This document shows positions 36,600 through 48,230 of a stretch of DNA of 64,000 nt, piece by piece. The stretch comes from Siphlonurus alternatus (taxonomy: Eukaryota; Arthropoda; Insecta; Ephemeroptera; Siphlonuridae), in assembly GCA_949825025.1 (NCBI GenBank), contig OX463778.1:23183551-23247550 (forward strand). The letters are read 5' to 3'. Each line of letters opens with the position of its first letter. Positions within the stretch are counted from its first letter, which is position 1. The position numbers and the translations under genes were made by a program. The notes below the pieces were generated by a model. The model saw nothing but the letters and a program-made list of their open reading frames with translations. It made no database searches and was not told the origin of the DNA.

Positions 36600-36760
36600 A
36601 AAACGTCACGAGGTAACGTATGGAGGGCTGTTCTCTTTTGTCACTTTGACTATTTATCACTGTCTTCTAAAGAAGGAGAAGGGAGGGAGGGAAGGAGGAG
36701 GGAGGGTAAAATTTGACCTTTCTTTTCAATACCAGGTGGACATAAGCCATGTTATATACA
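36600..36760. promoter_or_regulatory. Polypurine patch with G-quadruplex potential
   Basis: Five GGG runs between about 36679 and 36706 (GGGAGGGAGGGAAGG, then GGAGGGAGGG) satisfy a relaxed G4 pattern. Flanked by ordinary AT-rich DNA. No ORF. Confidence 0.4.
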
Positions 36761-38039
36761 TAATAATGTAATTATTTTCTATTTTAGAGAAATTTTGTCA
36801 ATCGATTACTCAAATCGATATAAAATTAAATTCTGTGAGCTCAACATAGTTTTTATTGATGTAGCCACGAGTAAAAGACTTTTTAATCAGTAATAAAAAC
36901 ATGTGTATGCATAAATAGAGATGGAAAATAATTAAAATAATTTTATAATGAAATTTCATCCTCGTCAAACTAAAAATTCAAATAGCATTTTATTATTTGC
37001 CAATTTCTTGTTGTTTGTGATATATTATATATATATTATGTGACTTTGGGTTTATTAAATAAAATTAGAAAAGTAAAAAAAAAATAAAAAAAAATATGTG
37101 TTTCTTTTACGAATTTCTTGTTGTTTGCAATATATGTTGTACCGGTATTTGTGTCATTGTAGATAATAAATTAATATAGGTGGTGTTAGTTACTATAGTA
37201 TATTAATTCAATTAGTATACCAATACTAGTTAAAACAAAAATGCTGAAGTTTTAAAAAGAAAATAATTATGTTTTAAATTCTGATAAAAAAAAAATAAAA
37301 ATTATAAAATTTTATCCGTAAAACGTATTAAAACCTTTTTTTTTTTTAGATTAAACTTTTAATTATTACATATATTAAATCTAATCAAGGTTCGATGTTT
37401 CTATAAATCAGTGCTATATAACCACCACCACCCGCATTCTTTGGAATTAAGAGTTGTAGTTCACGGCTCACAAATTTGCTACTCCTGAGATTACGCGAAG
37501 GTACCACCACACGTCTCTTAACGACTGGTGAGCTCTCCTCCTCGGTTAAAGCGGCGTTACTGAGATAGCTGCTGCTGATCCCCAGGGCCGCATCTCGCGG
37601 TACATTAAGTGGCAGTCTACCGCCAAGTGTGATAGACATGTGAGGTTAGCTGCTACTCTGCAACCTCGGGAGCTCTAATAAGCTTTACACAAAGACGTTG
37701 GTGGCTTTAAATTTACTTTTTTTTTTTTTTTGTATGTCTAACATTCTAACCTGTTTACTCAGTAGAAGAACCTATAGACCAAACCCACGTGACGTCACTG
37801 CAACGCATATTGCATACTTTACAGGAACTTGCCGCGCCATAGTGTTGTATTGCATCAGCAGCGTGTTAAATGAGAAAATGTAGAAAAATATTAGTTACAA
37901 ATTTTAGACGACAATTATTACAACAATAATTATATCGTTTTATTATCATCTGCTAGTTTATAAAGAATGCGCACAAGCTACATTTTTGAGTCCTTAAATT
38001 ATTAAACCAGTCAACAAAGTCAATTTTTCTATTTTTTTT
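36761..38039. other. AT-rich DNA with islands at 37385-37690 and 37750-37870
   Basis: A short direct duplication (ATTTCTTGTTGTTTG) lies at about 37006 and 37113. In 37385-37639 the minus strand is open for 84 codons (MSITLGGRLPLNVPRDAALG, later VVKRRVVVPSRNLRSSKFVS), with balanced codon use and GC content. It is the best unassigned ORF in the desert, but it has no family match or clear splice sites. 37770-37870 has CCACGTGACGTCACTG (CRE at 37790-37797). Confidence 0.35.
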
Positions 38040-38290
38040 TTCAATGCTTCAGAGCGTATACGGTTTGACAACAGTAGGGGAAGTGAGAGGAGGTAAGCAG
38101 CTGAACGTTATCTTGTAATTAGGCAACCCAACAATCTCGTGGTGCTGCCATATAGTAGGGTACGTGGTCAGGAGACACCGCGTAGAGTCCATATATACCT
38201 TACAAGGATGCCATTTCTTAGGATGAAAGGAGTGAAAGACTGATGATGGAGACTTATTAGAATATTGTAGGAAAGGAGGCGGCCAATTTG
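38040..38290. promoter_or_regulatory. GC-richer island
   Basis: Contains GAGCGTATACGG, AAGCAGCTGAACG, TTGTAATTAGGCAACCC and GACACCGCGTAGAGTCC. No ORF. Candidate regulatory element by composition and words only. Confidence 0.3.
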
Positions 38291-38492
38291 GATTAGAATA
38301 AGAATAACATTTTTATAATTCATCAAAATAAATTCGTATCAAAAGCTGTCATGTAAACGCAGTTGAGTTTACATCTTCCCATAACAATGACGTAGTGAAG
38401 TTTAGTTTTTATTTTGAAAAAGATAACTTCAAGGCAATAAGATTATCAAGAAGTACATACGTTTATGTATGATATACAATATTACTATATAT

Positions 38493-38684
38493 ACATCAGC
38501 TTTCGTGTTCCACCTTGGCGCCACAGTATAAAATAGCGATATTCAGTTCCATAGCAGCATTCACTCTTATATCCATAGACCTGAGTTTCGCCTCGGGTCT
38601 ATGGGTATAAGAGTGAATGCTGCTATGGAACTGAATATCGCTATTTTATACTGTGGCGCCAAGGTTCAACACGAAAGCTGATGT
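38493..38684. mobile_element. Near-perfect long hairpin (192 bp)
   Basis: Arms of about 93 nt, from ACATCAGCTTTCGTGTT inward through CCTTGGCGCCACAGTAT, ATAGCGATATTCAGTTCC and AGCAGCATTCACTCTTATA, pair with only about four mismatches around a loop of under 10 nt (TTTCGCC). The arms are much GC-richer than the flanks. It may be a recent foldback MITE or a source of hairpin siRNA. No target duplication is obvious. Confidence 0.85.
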
Positions 38685-39787
38685 AAAAAATCAACAATCG
38701 CGACCTTGAAAACTCACCTAAATGCATTACTATATATATAATTAACTGCTTGATTTGAGTGTATAATATATTTTAGTTAATTTACTTATCGTCTAGCAAA
38801 CTTCATTATGTGTTTATTGCAAATTATTGTATCCTCTATAAAGAAGCTACCTAACATTTATTATTTATTGTAGTGTATTGAATATATGAATCAAACGAAA
38901 TATTATTGTTCATATATGCATGCTGTAGCTTCTAGAAAAAAAGTAAAGATTTGGTCATGGCTGATGGAAGAAGACCCAATATGAAATATTACTACGGCTA
39001 CAGCAAATGAATGTGCATGGCTAATATTTTTTACGAGATAGAGTGGATGGATATTTATTACATATTAAATCGTAATCTGCAAAAGAAGACAACTGAGATT
39101 TGCAGTCTGAAATTTAAAATTTGCTTCGAATAAGAAAAAAAGAAACAAATCAAAATACAATACAAAAAATGAAATAATATTTTATTTGTCAATTTTATTT
39201 GGATTAGCTGCTTACTGCGGTGATCGAAAACATGTATAACATTTGAAACACAAAATATTCAAAACCTGTCCATATAGTATACGTGAAATAAATATCAATG
39301 GTGTTATATATCGAGAGAAATGTTTGTGATGTTTAATAGAAACTCTTGATTTAAATCTACCGACAAAAACTTTTCATATTAATGTCAGTAAAATTTATGA
39401 AGGTGTATTTCTGACCCAGTCTCTTAAATTAAATATCGATCGACTGCTTCAAAGATTTAATGTTATCATATATTTTTTTTCCGACTAGACTCTCACGCTA
39501 TACTGCAGAGTATATTACCTAAAACCATGGCACTGAACTATATTCATAAGCCTAAAACTAATGTTTCTCACTCGCTACATATATTGATATTTTTCAGTAA
39601 AGTTATGAATTTTGACTTTCGTTTCATTGTTTTATAAGTTTGCATATTAAAGGTTGTACCGGAAGTAGCCAGAAAAGAGAGGATGCAGTCGTATTTAAGA
39701 TAATTCACACTGACAAGTGAGTTGCTTGAAGAAATTATTATTTCATTTCATTGGTATCTTCATATAGAGATCTTTAAGCCATGTAAA

Positions 39788-39790
<3 letters not shown>
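38685..39790. other. AT-rich non-coding DNA
   Basis: Small patches near 39480-39560 and 39650-39700 (TACCGGAAGTAGCC, ETS-like; a 13-base match recurs at 45371). No gene. Confidence 0.5.
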
Positions 39791-39830
<40 letters not shown>

Positions 39831-39949
39831 GCGCACTCAAAATTGAGGTGCAACATAGTCAAAATTTCTTAGACACAATCACACAGTGTTTGACTGCCAT
39901 TTTTAGGGTGCTTAAAAGATTCTGCAAGAAATTGACATAGTGCTCAATC
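39791..39949 (-). pseudogene. Apparent poly(A)-tailed retrosequence, minus strand
   Basis: Read on the minus strand, an open frame (WIEHYVNFLQNLLSTLKMAV then KHCVIVSKKF) ends in TGA at 39869-39867. A short untranslated piece (TTGCACCTCAATTTTGAGTG) follows, then a 34-residue poly(A) tail (T run 39791-39824 on the plus strand). That layout is what a retroposed transcript or poly(A)-tailed LINE leaves. The 5' side was split by the hAT insertion at 39958. The parent is not recognised and no target duplication was found. Confidence 0.4.
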
Positions 39950-40770
39950 CATATCACCAGTGGCGTAGCCAGGATTTGCTCAAGGGGGGGGTTCTTCAGG
40001 ACAAAGATTGAGAAGAGCCCACTGGGGGGTTTGGGGGGCGAAGCCCCCCAATAGCCCGCCGCAGGCGCGATTTTTTTTAAGGACACGCCCCTTTTTTAGG
40101 GTAAAATAATGGAAAAATACTATTATATTAGAGGGTAAAATATATGGCCTGATGCAATTTTTTTAACATTTTATATTTTTTTCACCCCATTTTTCAATTT
40201 CTTTTGAATACGTGCGTATGATAAATAAAGCTTTGAGTAAATCATTTTAATTAAATCAAGTAATTCATGTAACCAATTTATATTATTTTTATAGAATCAT
40301 TTAATTGAATTTGATTTTTAAAATTTATTTAATAATCCAAGTTCACATCATTAAGATATTGTAAAAAATAAATAAATAAAAAATAAAAAGGGAATTGTTT
40401 CTCTTATTTTTGTTAAATTTTGTCTGCACCGGACGCGTGGAGCAACCAATTAAATGAAAGTGCGGCACACGTGAGAGCGTTTTAATTTATACAATAGTAG
40501 TTATATGCACATGCAGTTTGTAAGGGAAATAAAACATTTATTTATGAGTCGCACTTTTTCCTGTTAAATTTAGAAACTAACTTATAATTTGTTTATTTTA
40601 AAGAAAAGATCCTACTTGATACCCCTAAATTTCAATTTTTTATTTAACTTTTTTTTTTCAAATTTCTATAATTTTTCCTCTTTTCTTCTTATATCCAGTC
40701 ACTACTCGATCTTCATGGGGGGGGTTTAAACCCCGAAAACCCCCCCCGTGGCTACGCCACTGCATATCAC
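39950..40770. mobile_element. Non-autonomous hAT element (805 bp)
   Basis: The element runs from CAGTGGCGTAGCCAGG (39958) to GTGGCTACGCCACTG (40762), with perfect 8-bp target duplications CATATCAC at 39950-39957 and 40763-40770. Sub-terminal G and C runs include GGGGGGC-GAA-GCCCCCC near 40033-40050. The interior is AT-rich with no transposase, so it must have been mobilised in trans. Termini of the CAGTGGCGTAGC type with 8-bp duplications are a widespread hAT signature in animals. Confidence 0.9.
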
Positions 40771-42439
40771 AATATAAAAAATAAATAAATATTAATATAT
40801 TTTGCCCATATGGTACCTATTTTAAATTGCAACTTAACATGTTGCTCTGTTTCGTTATACTAACTGCTTATGAAACACTTTCAGAATTTAAATAAGTCCA
40901 GATACTTTATTGGAATCATTTATTTGTAGAGATTCCAACAAGCCGGAAATTGATTTTTTTTTCTTATTGTTATTGCTGTGTACCTACAACTATTACACAG
41001 TGGAGGTAAAGTTCTCCAACTTTCGAGACAGTGTTTCTCAGAAAAAGTACTACATCCTTTTTTTGCTACTCTCCAACAGTCTTAACGTATTTTAAGTTTT
41101 TTCCTATAAAAGTAAAATACAAACTTTGTAAAAAGAAAGTTGTTTCAATTTTTTAATCCTCGTGTTCTTCAATGTTTTATAAGAACGCACACTTAAAAAC
41201 ACAATAACCGATTTTGTTTGTATGGATTTAACTTCCCTTGGCTTTATGATTATTTTTTTTTATAATCCATACAAAGTTTTTAACATTTTGTTCAACAAAA
41301 GTTACATTGAATTAATTGCACTATTATTGGTGGAAACTTTGTAATATTTTTCCTCATTTTAGTCCGAACATGAAAACTTACAATGAACGCATTTTTTGAC
41401 CTGACGTTTTCTGACTACAAATTTGGGTGTGATATAAGATAATGGTATTGATTAAACATTTTTTTTTTTAAAAATTATCTATGTAGTCGATTAAAAAATA
41501 TGTAAAATGTAAAATACATAATTTTTAAACTTACAAAATATTCTGCTGTAATGGTTTGCCATAGCCCTCCACTAGAGGGCTATGTGGCTTGCTTTAATAA
41601 TTTACACCTCAAGGCACCACGAACGTTACCCCTGCTCTGTGTGTAGACGTTGTCATGCAAAATCTATAGAGACGTACGTGGTGTTAGTTCTGAAAGTTAA
41701 AAATTGGAAAACATACGTTAGAGTCTAACGCGTGTATTCCAATCTTTAACTTTAAGAACTGTACAATTTTTGAGGATGGCTAAACTGATTGTGAGTGCGC
41801 TCTTCTTACAATCCCTTATAAAATTACAATTCTGATTAACGGTTAATCTCAGTTACTGCTGGAGTCAAAGAATATTTCCCTGCAAACGAATCGAATGAAA
41901 TAAATTTTAAAAAATCAAGAATATTGTAAAACTTAATCGCTTATAATGGTTTAACTGGTTTGAGCAAATTCAGTCTTGCAGTTTTCTTACAGCAGCTCCA
42001 TTTCCGGTTTTCGTCCATAAGGCCAATGCTAAACTTCTACCTCAGTTTTCACAAAACTGATAAGATAAATTCACTTCAAAATTTGTATACCACCTATTGA
42101 TGGTAAGTTCTAAGTCCCCTGCAAGTATTGTTGCATTCAGGCGGTACGATTGCGAGATATCAACCTACTGAGATTCACCCTTAATATATTTTTTAATTTT
42201 TGCCTTGAAGCTGTAGCATCTGCAAATAATGCAACGGTATTATAATATTTAACTCTCGATTTAAGTTGTCCCGAGGTGTTTAGAACTACTGTGAACAACG
42301 TCTGAATCATTAAATTTTATAAAATATAATATAAATCCCCTAAAAATTTGAAATATATAATAATACTATATGTATAATCCCTGAACATTGTCAATACAGT
42401 GTTATAGTTATACTCTTTTGTTGTCATGATAGATTACAT
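40771..42439. other. AT-rich DNA with two hairpins
   Basis: A small hairpin at 41561-41591 (CATAGCCCTC / GAGGGCTATG, 5-nt loop) and the longer hairpin at 41686-41760. Mixed DNA at 41590-41700 separates them. No gene. Confidence 0.5.
41686..41760. ncRNA. 75-nt near-perfect hairpin (candidate small-RNA precursor)
   Basis: AGTTCTGAAAGTTAAAAATT... pairs with ...AATCTTTAACTTTAAGAACT: 37-nt arms with about five mismatches, some of which become G-U in RNA, and a very tight loop around CGTTAGAGTCTAACG. Size and pairing resemble a pre-miRNA, but the loop is unusually small and no known miRNA seed was recognised. A decayed foldback transposon is the main alternative. Confidence 0.3.
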
Positions 42440-42620
42440 TTAAATTTCAGATGCGGCGGTGGTGATAGCTTGCAATGCTAATCAGCTGTGCATCAGGAGG
42501 GGGGGGGTAGGGGGCGTCTCCGACAGCCATCTGTCCACGATGACGCAACTTGCAATGATAACTTCATTATCTCGAGCGCTGACGAGCGCCGCGACACAAA
42601 GCGAGTCAGGAGCACACAAT
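42440..42620. promoter_or_regulatory. GC-richer island
   Basis: ATGCGGCGGTGGTGATAGC, a G7 run near 42503, and CTCGAGCGCTGACGAGCGCCGCGAC. No ORF. Compositional evidence only. Confidence 0.3.
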
Positions 42621-43018
42621 TTGTAACGTGAATAAGCAATTTTACATGTCTAATATATGTTTTTTAATTGGGTTATTCGATACTATTGTTAAGTTTGAAA
42701 TATAAAAAATTGATATATTATAATGAATATTTAATGACTCGACTGTTTGAAAGTTAGGTAATGAAATATTATTTGTTTACAGTAAATTTTTATTTAAAAA
42801 ATCTCTAAAATTAAAAAAGAATAATATTATAATTTTTTTTATTCTATTTTTGTGCATAATTTTATACAGCATTGTTCTTATTATTTATTATAAACATTTA
42901 CACAAAATAATATGTCTTATAATTTGTAATGATAAATTCACGAGTATGTTATGCTTAAATGTGAGAAATAATATTCAATAAAACTCCCAGTATGATTATG
43001 ATTGCATTCAGAAAAAAA
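42621..43018. other. AT-rich non-coding DNA
   Basis: Nothing beyond A/T tracts. Confidence 0.6.
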
Positions 43019-43856
<838 letters not shown>

Positions 43857-44048
43857 TTGGTTACTATTGAGGTTTCATGCTGTATTATTTGATTGTAGAC
43901 AAATGTTTTTAATATAACAGAATTAAATGACTTTTATGTAGAATAGTATGGTTATTATTGAGGTTTCATACTGTATTATTTGATTGTACTAGATATAATG
44001 TTTTTAATATTACAGAATTATAAGGCATTTTTTTATATAGAACAATAT
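43857..44048 (+). repeat. Tandem duplication of a ~95-bp unit
   Basis: GGTTACTATTGAGGTTTCAT (43859) recurs as GGTTATTATTGAGGTTTCAT (43950). Both continue CTGTATTATTTGATTGTA, then TGTTTTTAATAT(A/T)ACAGAATTA and a TAGAA(T/C)A(G/A)TATG end. Moderate divergence and a few indels separate the copies. Non-coding. Confidence 0.85.
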
Positions 44049-45999
44049 GATTTGCTTTTTTTCGTTCTCTGCAATGTATCAATAAAAATGGTTTTTGATT
44101 GAATATTTTCCTTCTAGGTATATACTATTTTTTTGTTGGCACAAATATATAGTAACTTAAGATTGTAATAATACCAGATAATAATTAGAGCATGGTTTTA
44201 TTATAAAATTTATTATTTGGATAATGGTTGTAAGTATAGATATGGTTGTTCTGTCATTTTTAAATATAAATATTAATACTAAAAACTTGGCAGAAGATTA
44301 AAAATATTTACACACCTGGATACCAGGAAAAAAATGAAAAATATAGGAAAGAAAAAGTAAAAGCCAATGATTTAGCCACCCTAAAAACAATTTTCTTGGT
44401 ATTGGAGGCGATATATATTTTTTTCACTGCAACAGACACGTCAAATGTACAAGTTTTCTTGTTATATTAAAAATAACTTTACACCAATTTCATGCCACAC
44501 AAAACTTTCAAACTGTTCTTTTTTCGTATAGTAAGAAAATGAAAAATCTTTTTGCTGACCGAAGTAATAAAAAGTTTGACCCCTGTGTGTACCCTCCAAT
44601 ACGTCGACATTTTGAAAGAGAGCAATATGTGATAGTTTTGATATAAGGGTTCAATATTTTGTGTCCCTACTTGATCCAAACTTATAGTTTCGTAACTTTG
44701 CTTGCTTGCGGGTGCAACGTTGAACAAATGCAAGACTGGCATCACAAAAGGTAGTACAATTATGGAAAAATGCAATAAAACTACACTTTATATTTACATA
44801 ATTTCTATATTACGAGTTTGTTATAGATTATTAAACGTAATTAAATATTTATATAATAAACTTGAGCATCAAGTCATTTATTTGAAAATAATTAAAAAAT
44901 TTGTATGCGATCAATCAAACAGCGTTCCATTACACCAAGGTGATTATTATGCTATCAAGTTACGCAGTCAGTGTCTATCGTACATAATCGTGTAAATTTA
45001 TTTCATATGTTTATATTAATACCATGCAGATCTACGTATACACAGCAAGCTCCTGAACGTAACCCTAGATTTGACTAAATTAACACAAACCGTACATGTG
45101 ATGTACATAGATGAATAACACCCTCTTTTTATTTATACAGCTTATATTATAGACTATTTTATATAAATGTACATTGTCTAAATGTATGTTGAGTGCACAA
45201 CCTCTGTGTCTTTCTGTTGATGAAAATGTAGTGCACAGCATGTTTATTGTACTCATCATTCTTGCTTTGTATTTCAAGTATGAAAAATGTTTCAAATAAA
45301 AGAGAAAAATTTTATAACTAAATAGGATTTTTTTTTTTTGCACGATTTAGTATAGTTGGTTTTAAACTCATACCGGAAGTAGCGTTTTTAAAGTTTCAAG
45401 TTGTTTGTAATATACATTAATTTCTACCATGAAGTTATATAGGTAAAATGCTAAACAATTCTCTTCAATAATGCCAACTTGAAATACAAATAAAAAGCCT
45501 GCTCTTCCGGTAGCTGTCTGATATTAATACAACTGTAGTTTTTATTCTACTTTTTTATGGATTTATCCGACAAAACTACTTTTACGATTATTACAAAGGT
45601 TTAGCGTTGAACAATAAAGAGAGGACTTATTTTCAAGGGTCAGTTATTATAAAAAAATAGAGCAAGTCATGATTTTTGTAAAGATTTCTTGTATTTTTTC
45701 TACTGCAAACTGATTATATAAACTTAAAAATGCCCAAGTTAAAAAAAATTCAATAAGTCATTAAAAAAAATTAAAAAAGCTATATTAAAAATCCATAAAT
45801 GAAATTGACTTTTTTCAAAAAGACGCATACACGAAGATTATCTTGCAAAGTTATATAAAATATAAAATAATAAATTTTTATTACATAATAAATTATGATA
45901 TATATTTTTTGACAAAATTATATTGAGTGGTATAGACTACCTCATTTCTACAGTCAGTTGGTGCTCTTCTATAGTAATAATAATAAAAAGTTGGCGGCT
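44049..45999. other. AT-rich DNA
   Basis: Mixed patch at 44560-44720 with a 98-codon minus-strand ORF of no known family, overlapped by an equally long ORF on the other strand, so neither is credible. TACCGGAAGTAGC at 45371 and GCTCTTCCGGTAGC at 45502 are ETS-like. No gene. Confidence 0.45.
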
Positions 46000-46200
46000 G
46001 CTGCGGTCGCCCTGGCTGACTTGAGAAGAATATCCCCGTGTTTTCTCTCCCCCTCAGTGATGGCTTAGTGCTGATCCCGTCTCTCAGAAAGAAGGGACCA
46101 AGTTTGCAGATGATCCCACACGATGCACTTCATCACCTCGACGGAATCGAGAGCAGCTCGGATTAGAGAGGTGCGTCGACGACCTCGTGACGAGAATAAA
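46000..46200. promoter_or_regulatory. GC-richer island with GGATTA word
   Basis: Contains GGCGGCTGCTGCGGTCGCC, GCAGCTCGGATTAGAG (Otx/Bicoid-type GGATTA) and GTGCGTCGACGACCTCGTGA. Open minus-strand frames are 30-45 codons without splice sites. Candidate enhancer. Confidence 0.35.
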
Positions 46201-48029
46201 ACCACTGACTTCTTAATAGCTTCTTATGTAGGATTAATTATTATACTTTTATAACAAATAATGAGGGTGTAATAGTAAATATGAAAAAATTAATAGACAG
46301 TTTATCAGATAGTAAAGGGGCATAAAGAAATTTAGCATAGTTTTGTACTAGGGATTTATCTTAGGTTAAATAAAAGACTATATGTAAGAAAATAATAAAT
46401 ATTTAAATAATAGATAATTATGTTTTAAATTAAAGTTATAACAGACATGTTAGCATAGATTTAGAAGAAACTTTTAGAACTCTGTTTAGCTCTTTATTTA
46501 TCTCAGCATAAATTTCTAGGATTAATAATTACCTATTATATAATGACGTAATTTTTTTTTACTTTCAGCATTATTACAGCAATTAAAAATAATAATTTCA
46601 TATAAATAATACACAACTTGCTGTTATATTCCATATAATTTTTACTGTGAATTATCCTCGGTTGCAATATGATGACTGTTTCTTTTTTTCAAATATAATT
46701 TTACTACTTCAGTCAATTTTTTAAATTATTTTGCTTGATATAAAATTGTAAAGGTAGTCACAATTAATTATTCACCAAAATTCTTTCCTGCATGCATGAT
46801 ACGAGTAATAGCGTACATAAGTATAGGATTTTGACTTTATATAATTATTAGCAAATTACATCAGTATATTTGAGAAAGTGTGGCTGCCTAACACTTCATA
46901 TTAACGGCAGCTTTGCAACTTTTGTTGGAAGTGGCACTTTATGTTAAACCTTTATGCTATAATGATATTCACATTTTTAAGAAAAGTTGTCAGAGAAGAA
47001 GGATTATAAAGCTTTTCATGCATTCTAAATTAATAAGGTTATGTCAAATAATATTAAACTGTCAAAGTAAAAAAAAAAAAAAAAAATGATTATGAAAATA
47101 AATCCACAAAGATCAAACAGTTTTTGTGAGATGAAAATTTATAATTGAACCCTTAATGATGGAGTTCAAAGTTTTCTTTCTGTCTTCAAATATACTTTTC
47201 TTTCTTTGAAATTTATCCCACAAATTTTAACAATTTTTCGTTTGTCTCTCTTCGACTAATTAACTTCCATATTTAAGGCATATTAAAATTTATAACAAAA
47301 TATTTTCAATAACTTACGTTTTTTATTGATACCTTTGAAATAGGAAATCATATATGAAATTTGATTTTGCTGAAAAGGTAACTAATTTTAAAAATATACA
47401 AAATTGAATTAAATTGCACACTTTAAATTAAATTAATATAATTTAGACATGTCAAAAGGCAATTGTTTGCCATCCAAATAGAATGGTTTACGTATTACAT
47501 TGTCAGTAAAATAATATATCTGCTTGCAACCAAATGAGAATCAATATTCATTTTTTTTTTTTATAAATAATTTATCTAAATCTTGATTCATGAATTATGT
47601 GTACACTTTCTACAATTGAAAATTGTACATCAAATTAATTATTTACTATAATCAACAGTTCACAGGTTCCTGCAGAGCTCAAGAAAGTGACCAATGCAGT
47701 GAAGGTGACGTTGAAAAAAGAAAGAATTGACCATTTGAACTGTTGGAATACAATAAATGTACTGTATTGATCTAACATTTTCAGATGAACAAACTGTACA
47801 CATCTAAACAGATCTTATGTCTTCAAACGACTTTTTATGCTGAAAAGGTTTCCCAACTTCAAGGTTAATTTATGCATGGAAGACAATATCTTTATTAAAG
47901 TACTGTACATGTAAATATTCAACATCCAAATTAAACATGAACTCAATTAACGTTCAATACATAGGGGTACATTTTATTACATATAAAATTCCCTATCTGT
48001 TTAAATCCAATATTTAAATTGTACATTGC
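46201..48029. other. AT-rich non-coding DNA
   Basis: 20-A tract near 47067. Blocks at 47679-47708 are shared with 29458. No gene. Confidence 0.5.
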
Positions 48030-48230
48030 AATAATTATATTTCCCCATGATACTGAGCACCGTCTGGCCAATTTACATGTGCTTTGTTGGGAAAGGTAAT
48101 GGACTCTGATAATGCGACCGCTGCCACATGCACCATCCTTATCTTCCATCTTCGCCCCTCCCAACAAACCCTCTGGGCCACACAATATCTCGCACATGTT
48201 ATAGTAAGAGACCCCATGGGGTGTAGTACT
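48030..48230. promoter_or_regulatory. GC-richer island
   Basis: GATAATGCGACCGCTGCCAC, CCTTATCTTCC (GATA-type) and CCAACAAACCCTCTGGG lie within 200 bp. Two overlapping minus-strand ORFs match nothing known. Confidence 0.3.

Noticed and set aside
44479..44995. Two ~97-residue ORFs on opposite strands
   Set aside because: They overlap each other, lack family features, and ORFs of this length are expected by chance among the six frames of a 64-kb AT-rich window.
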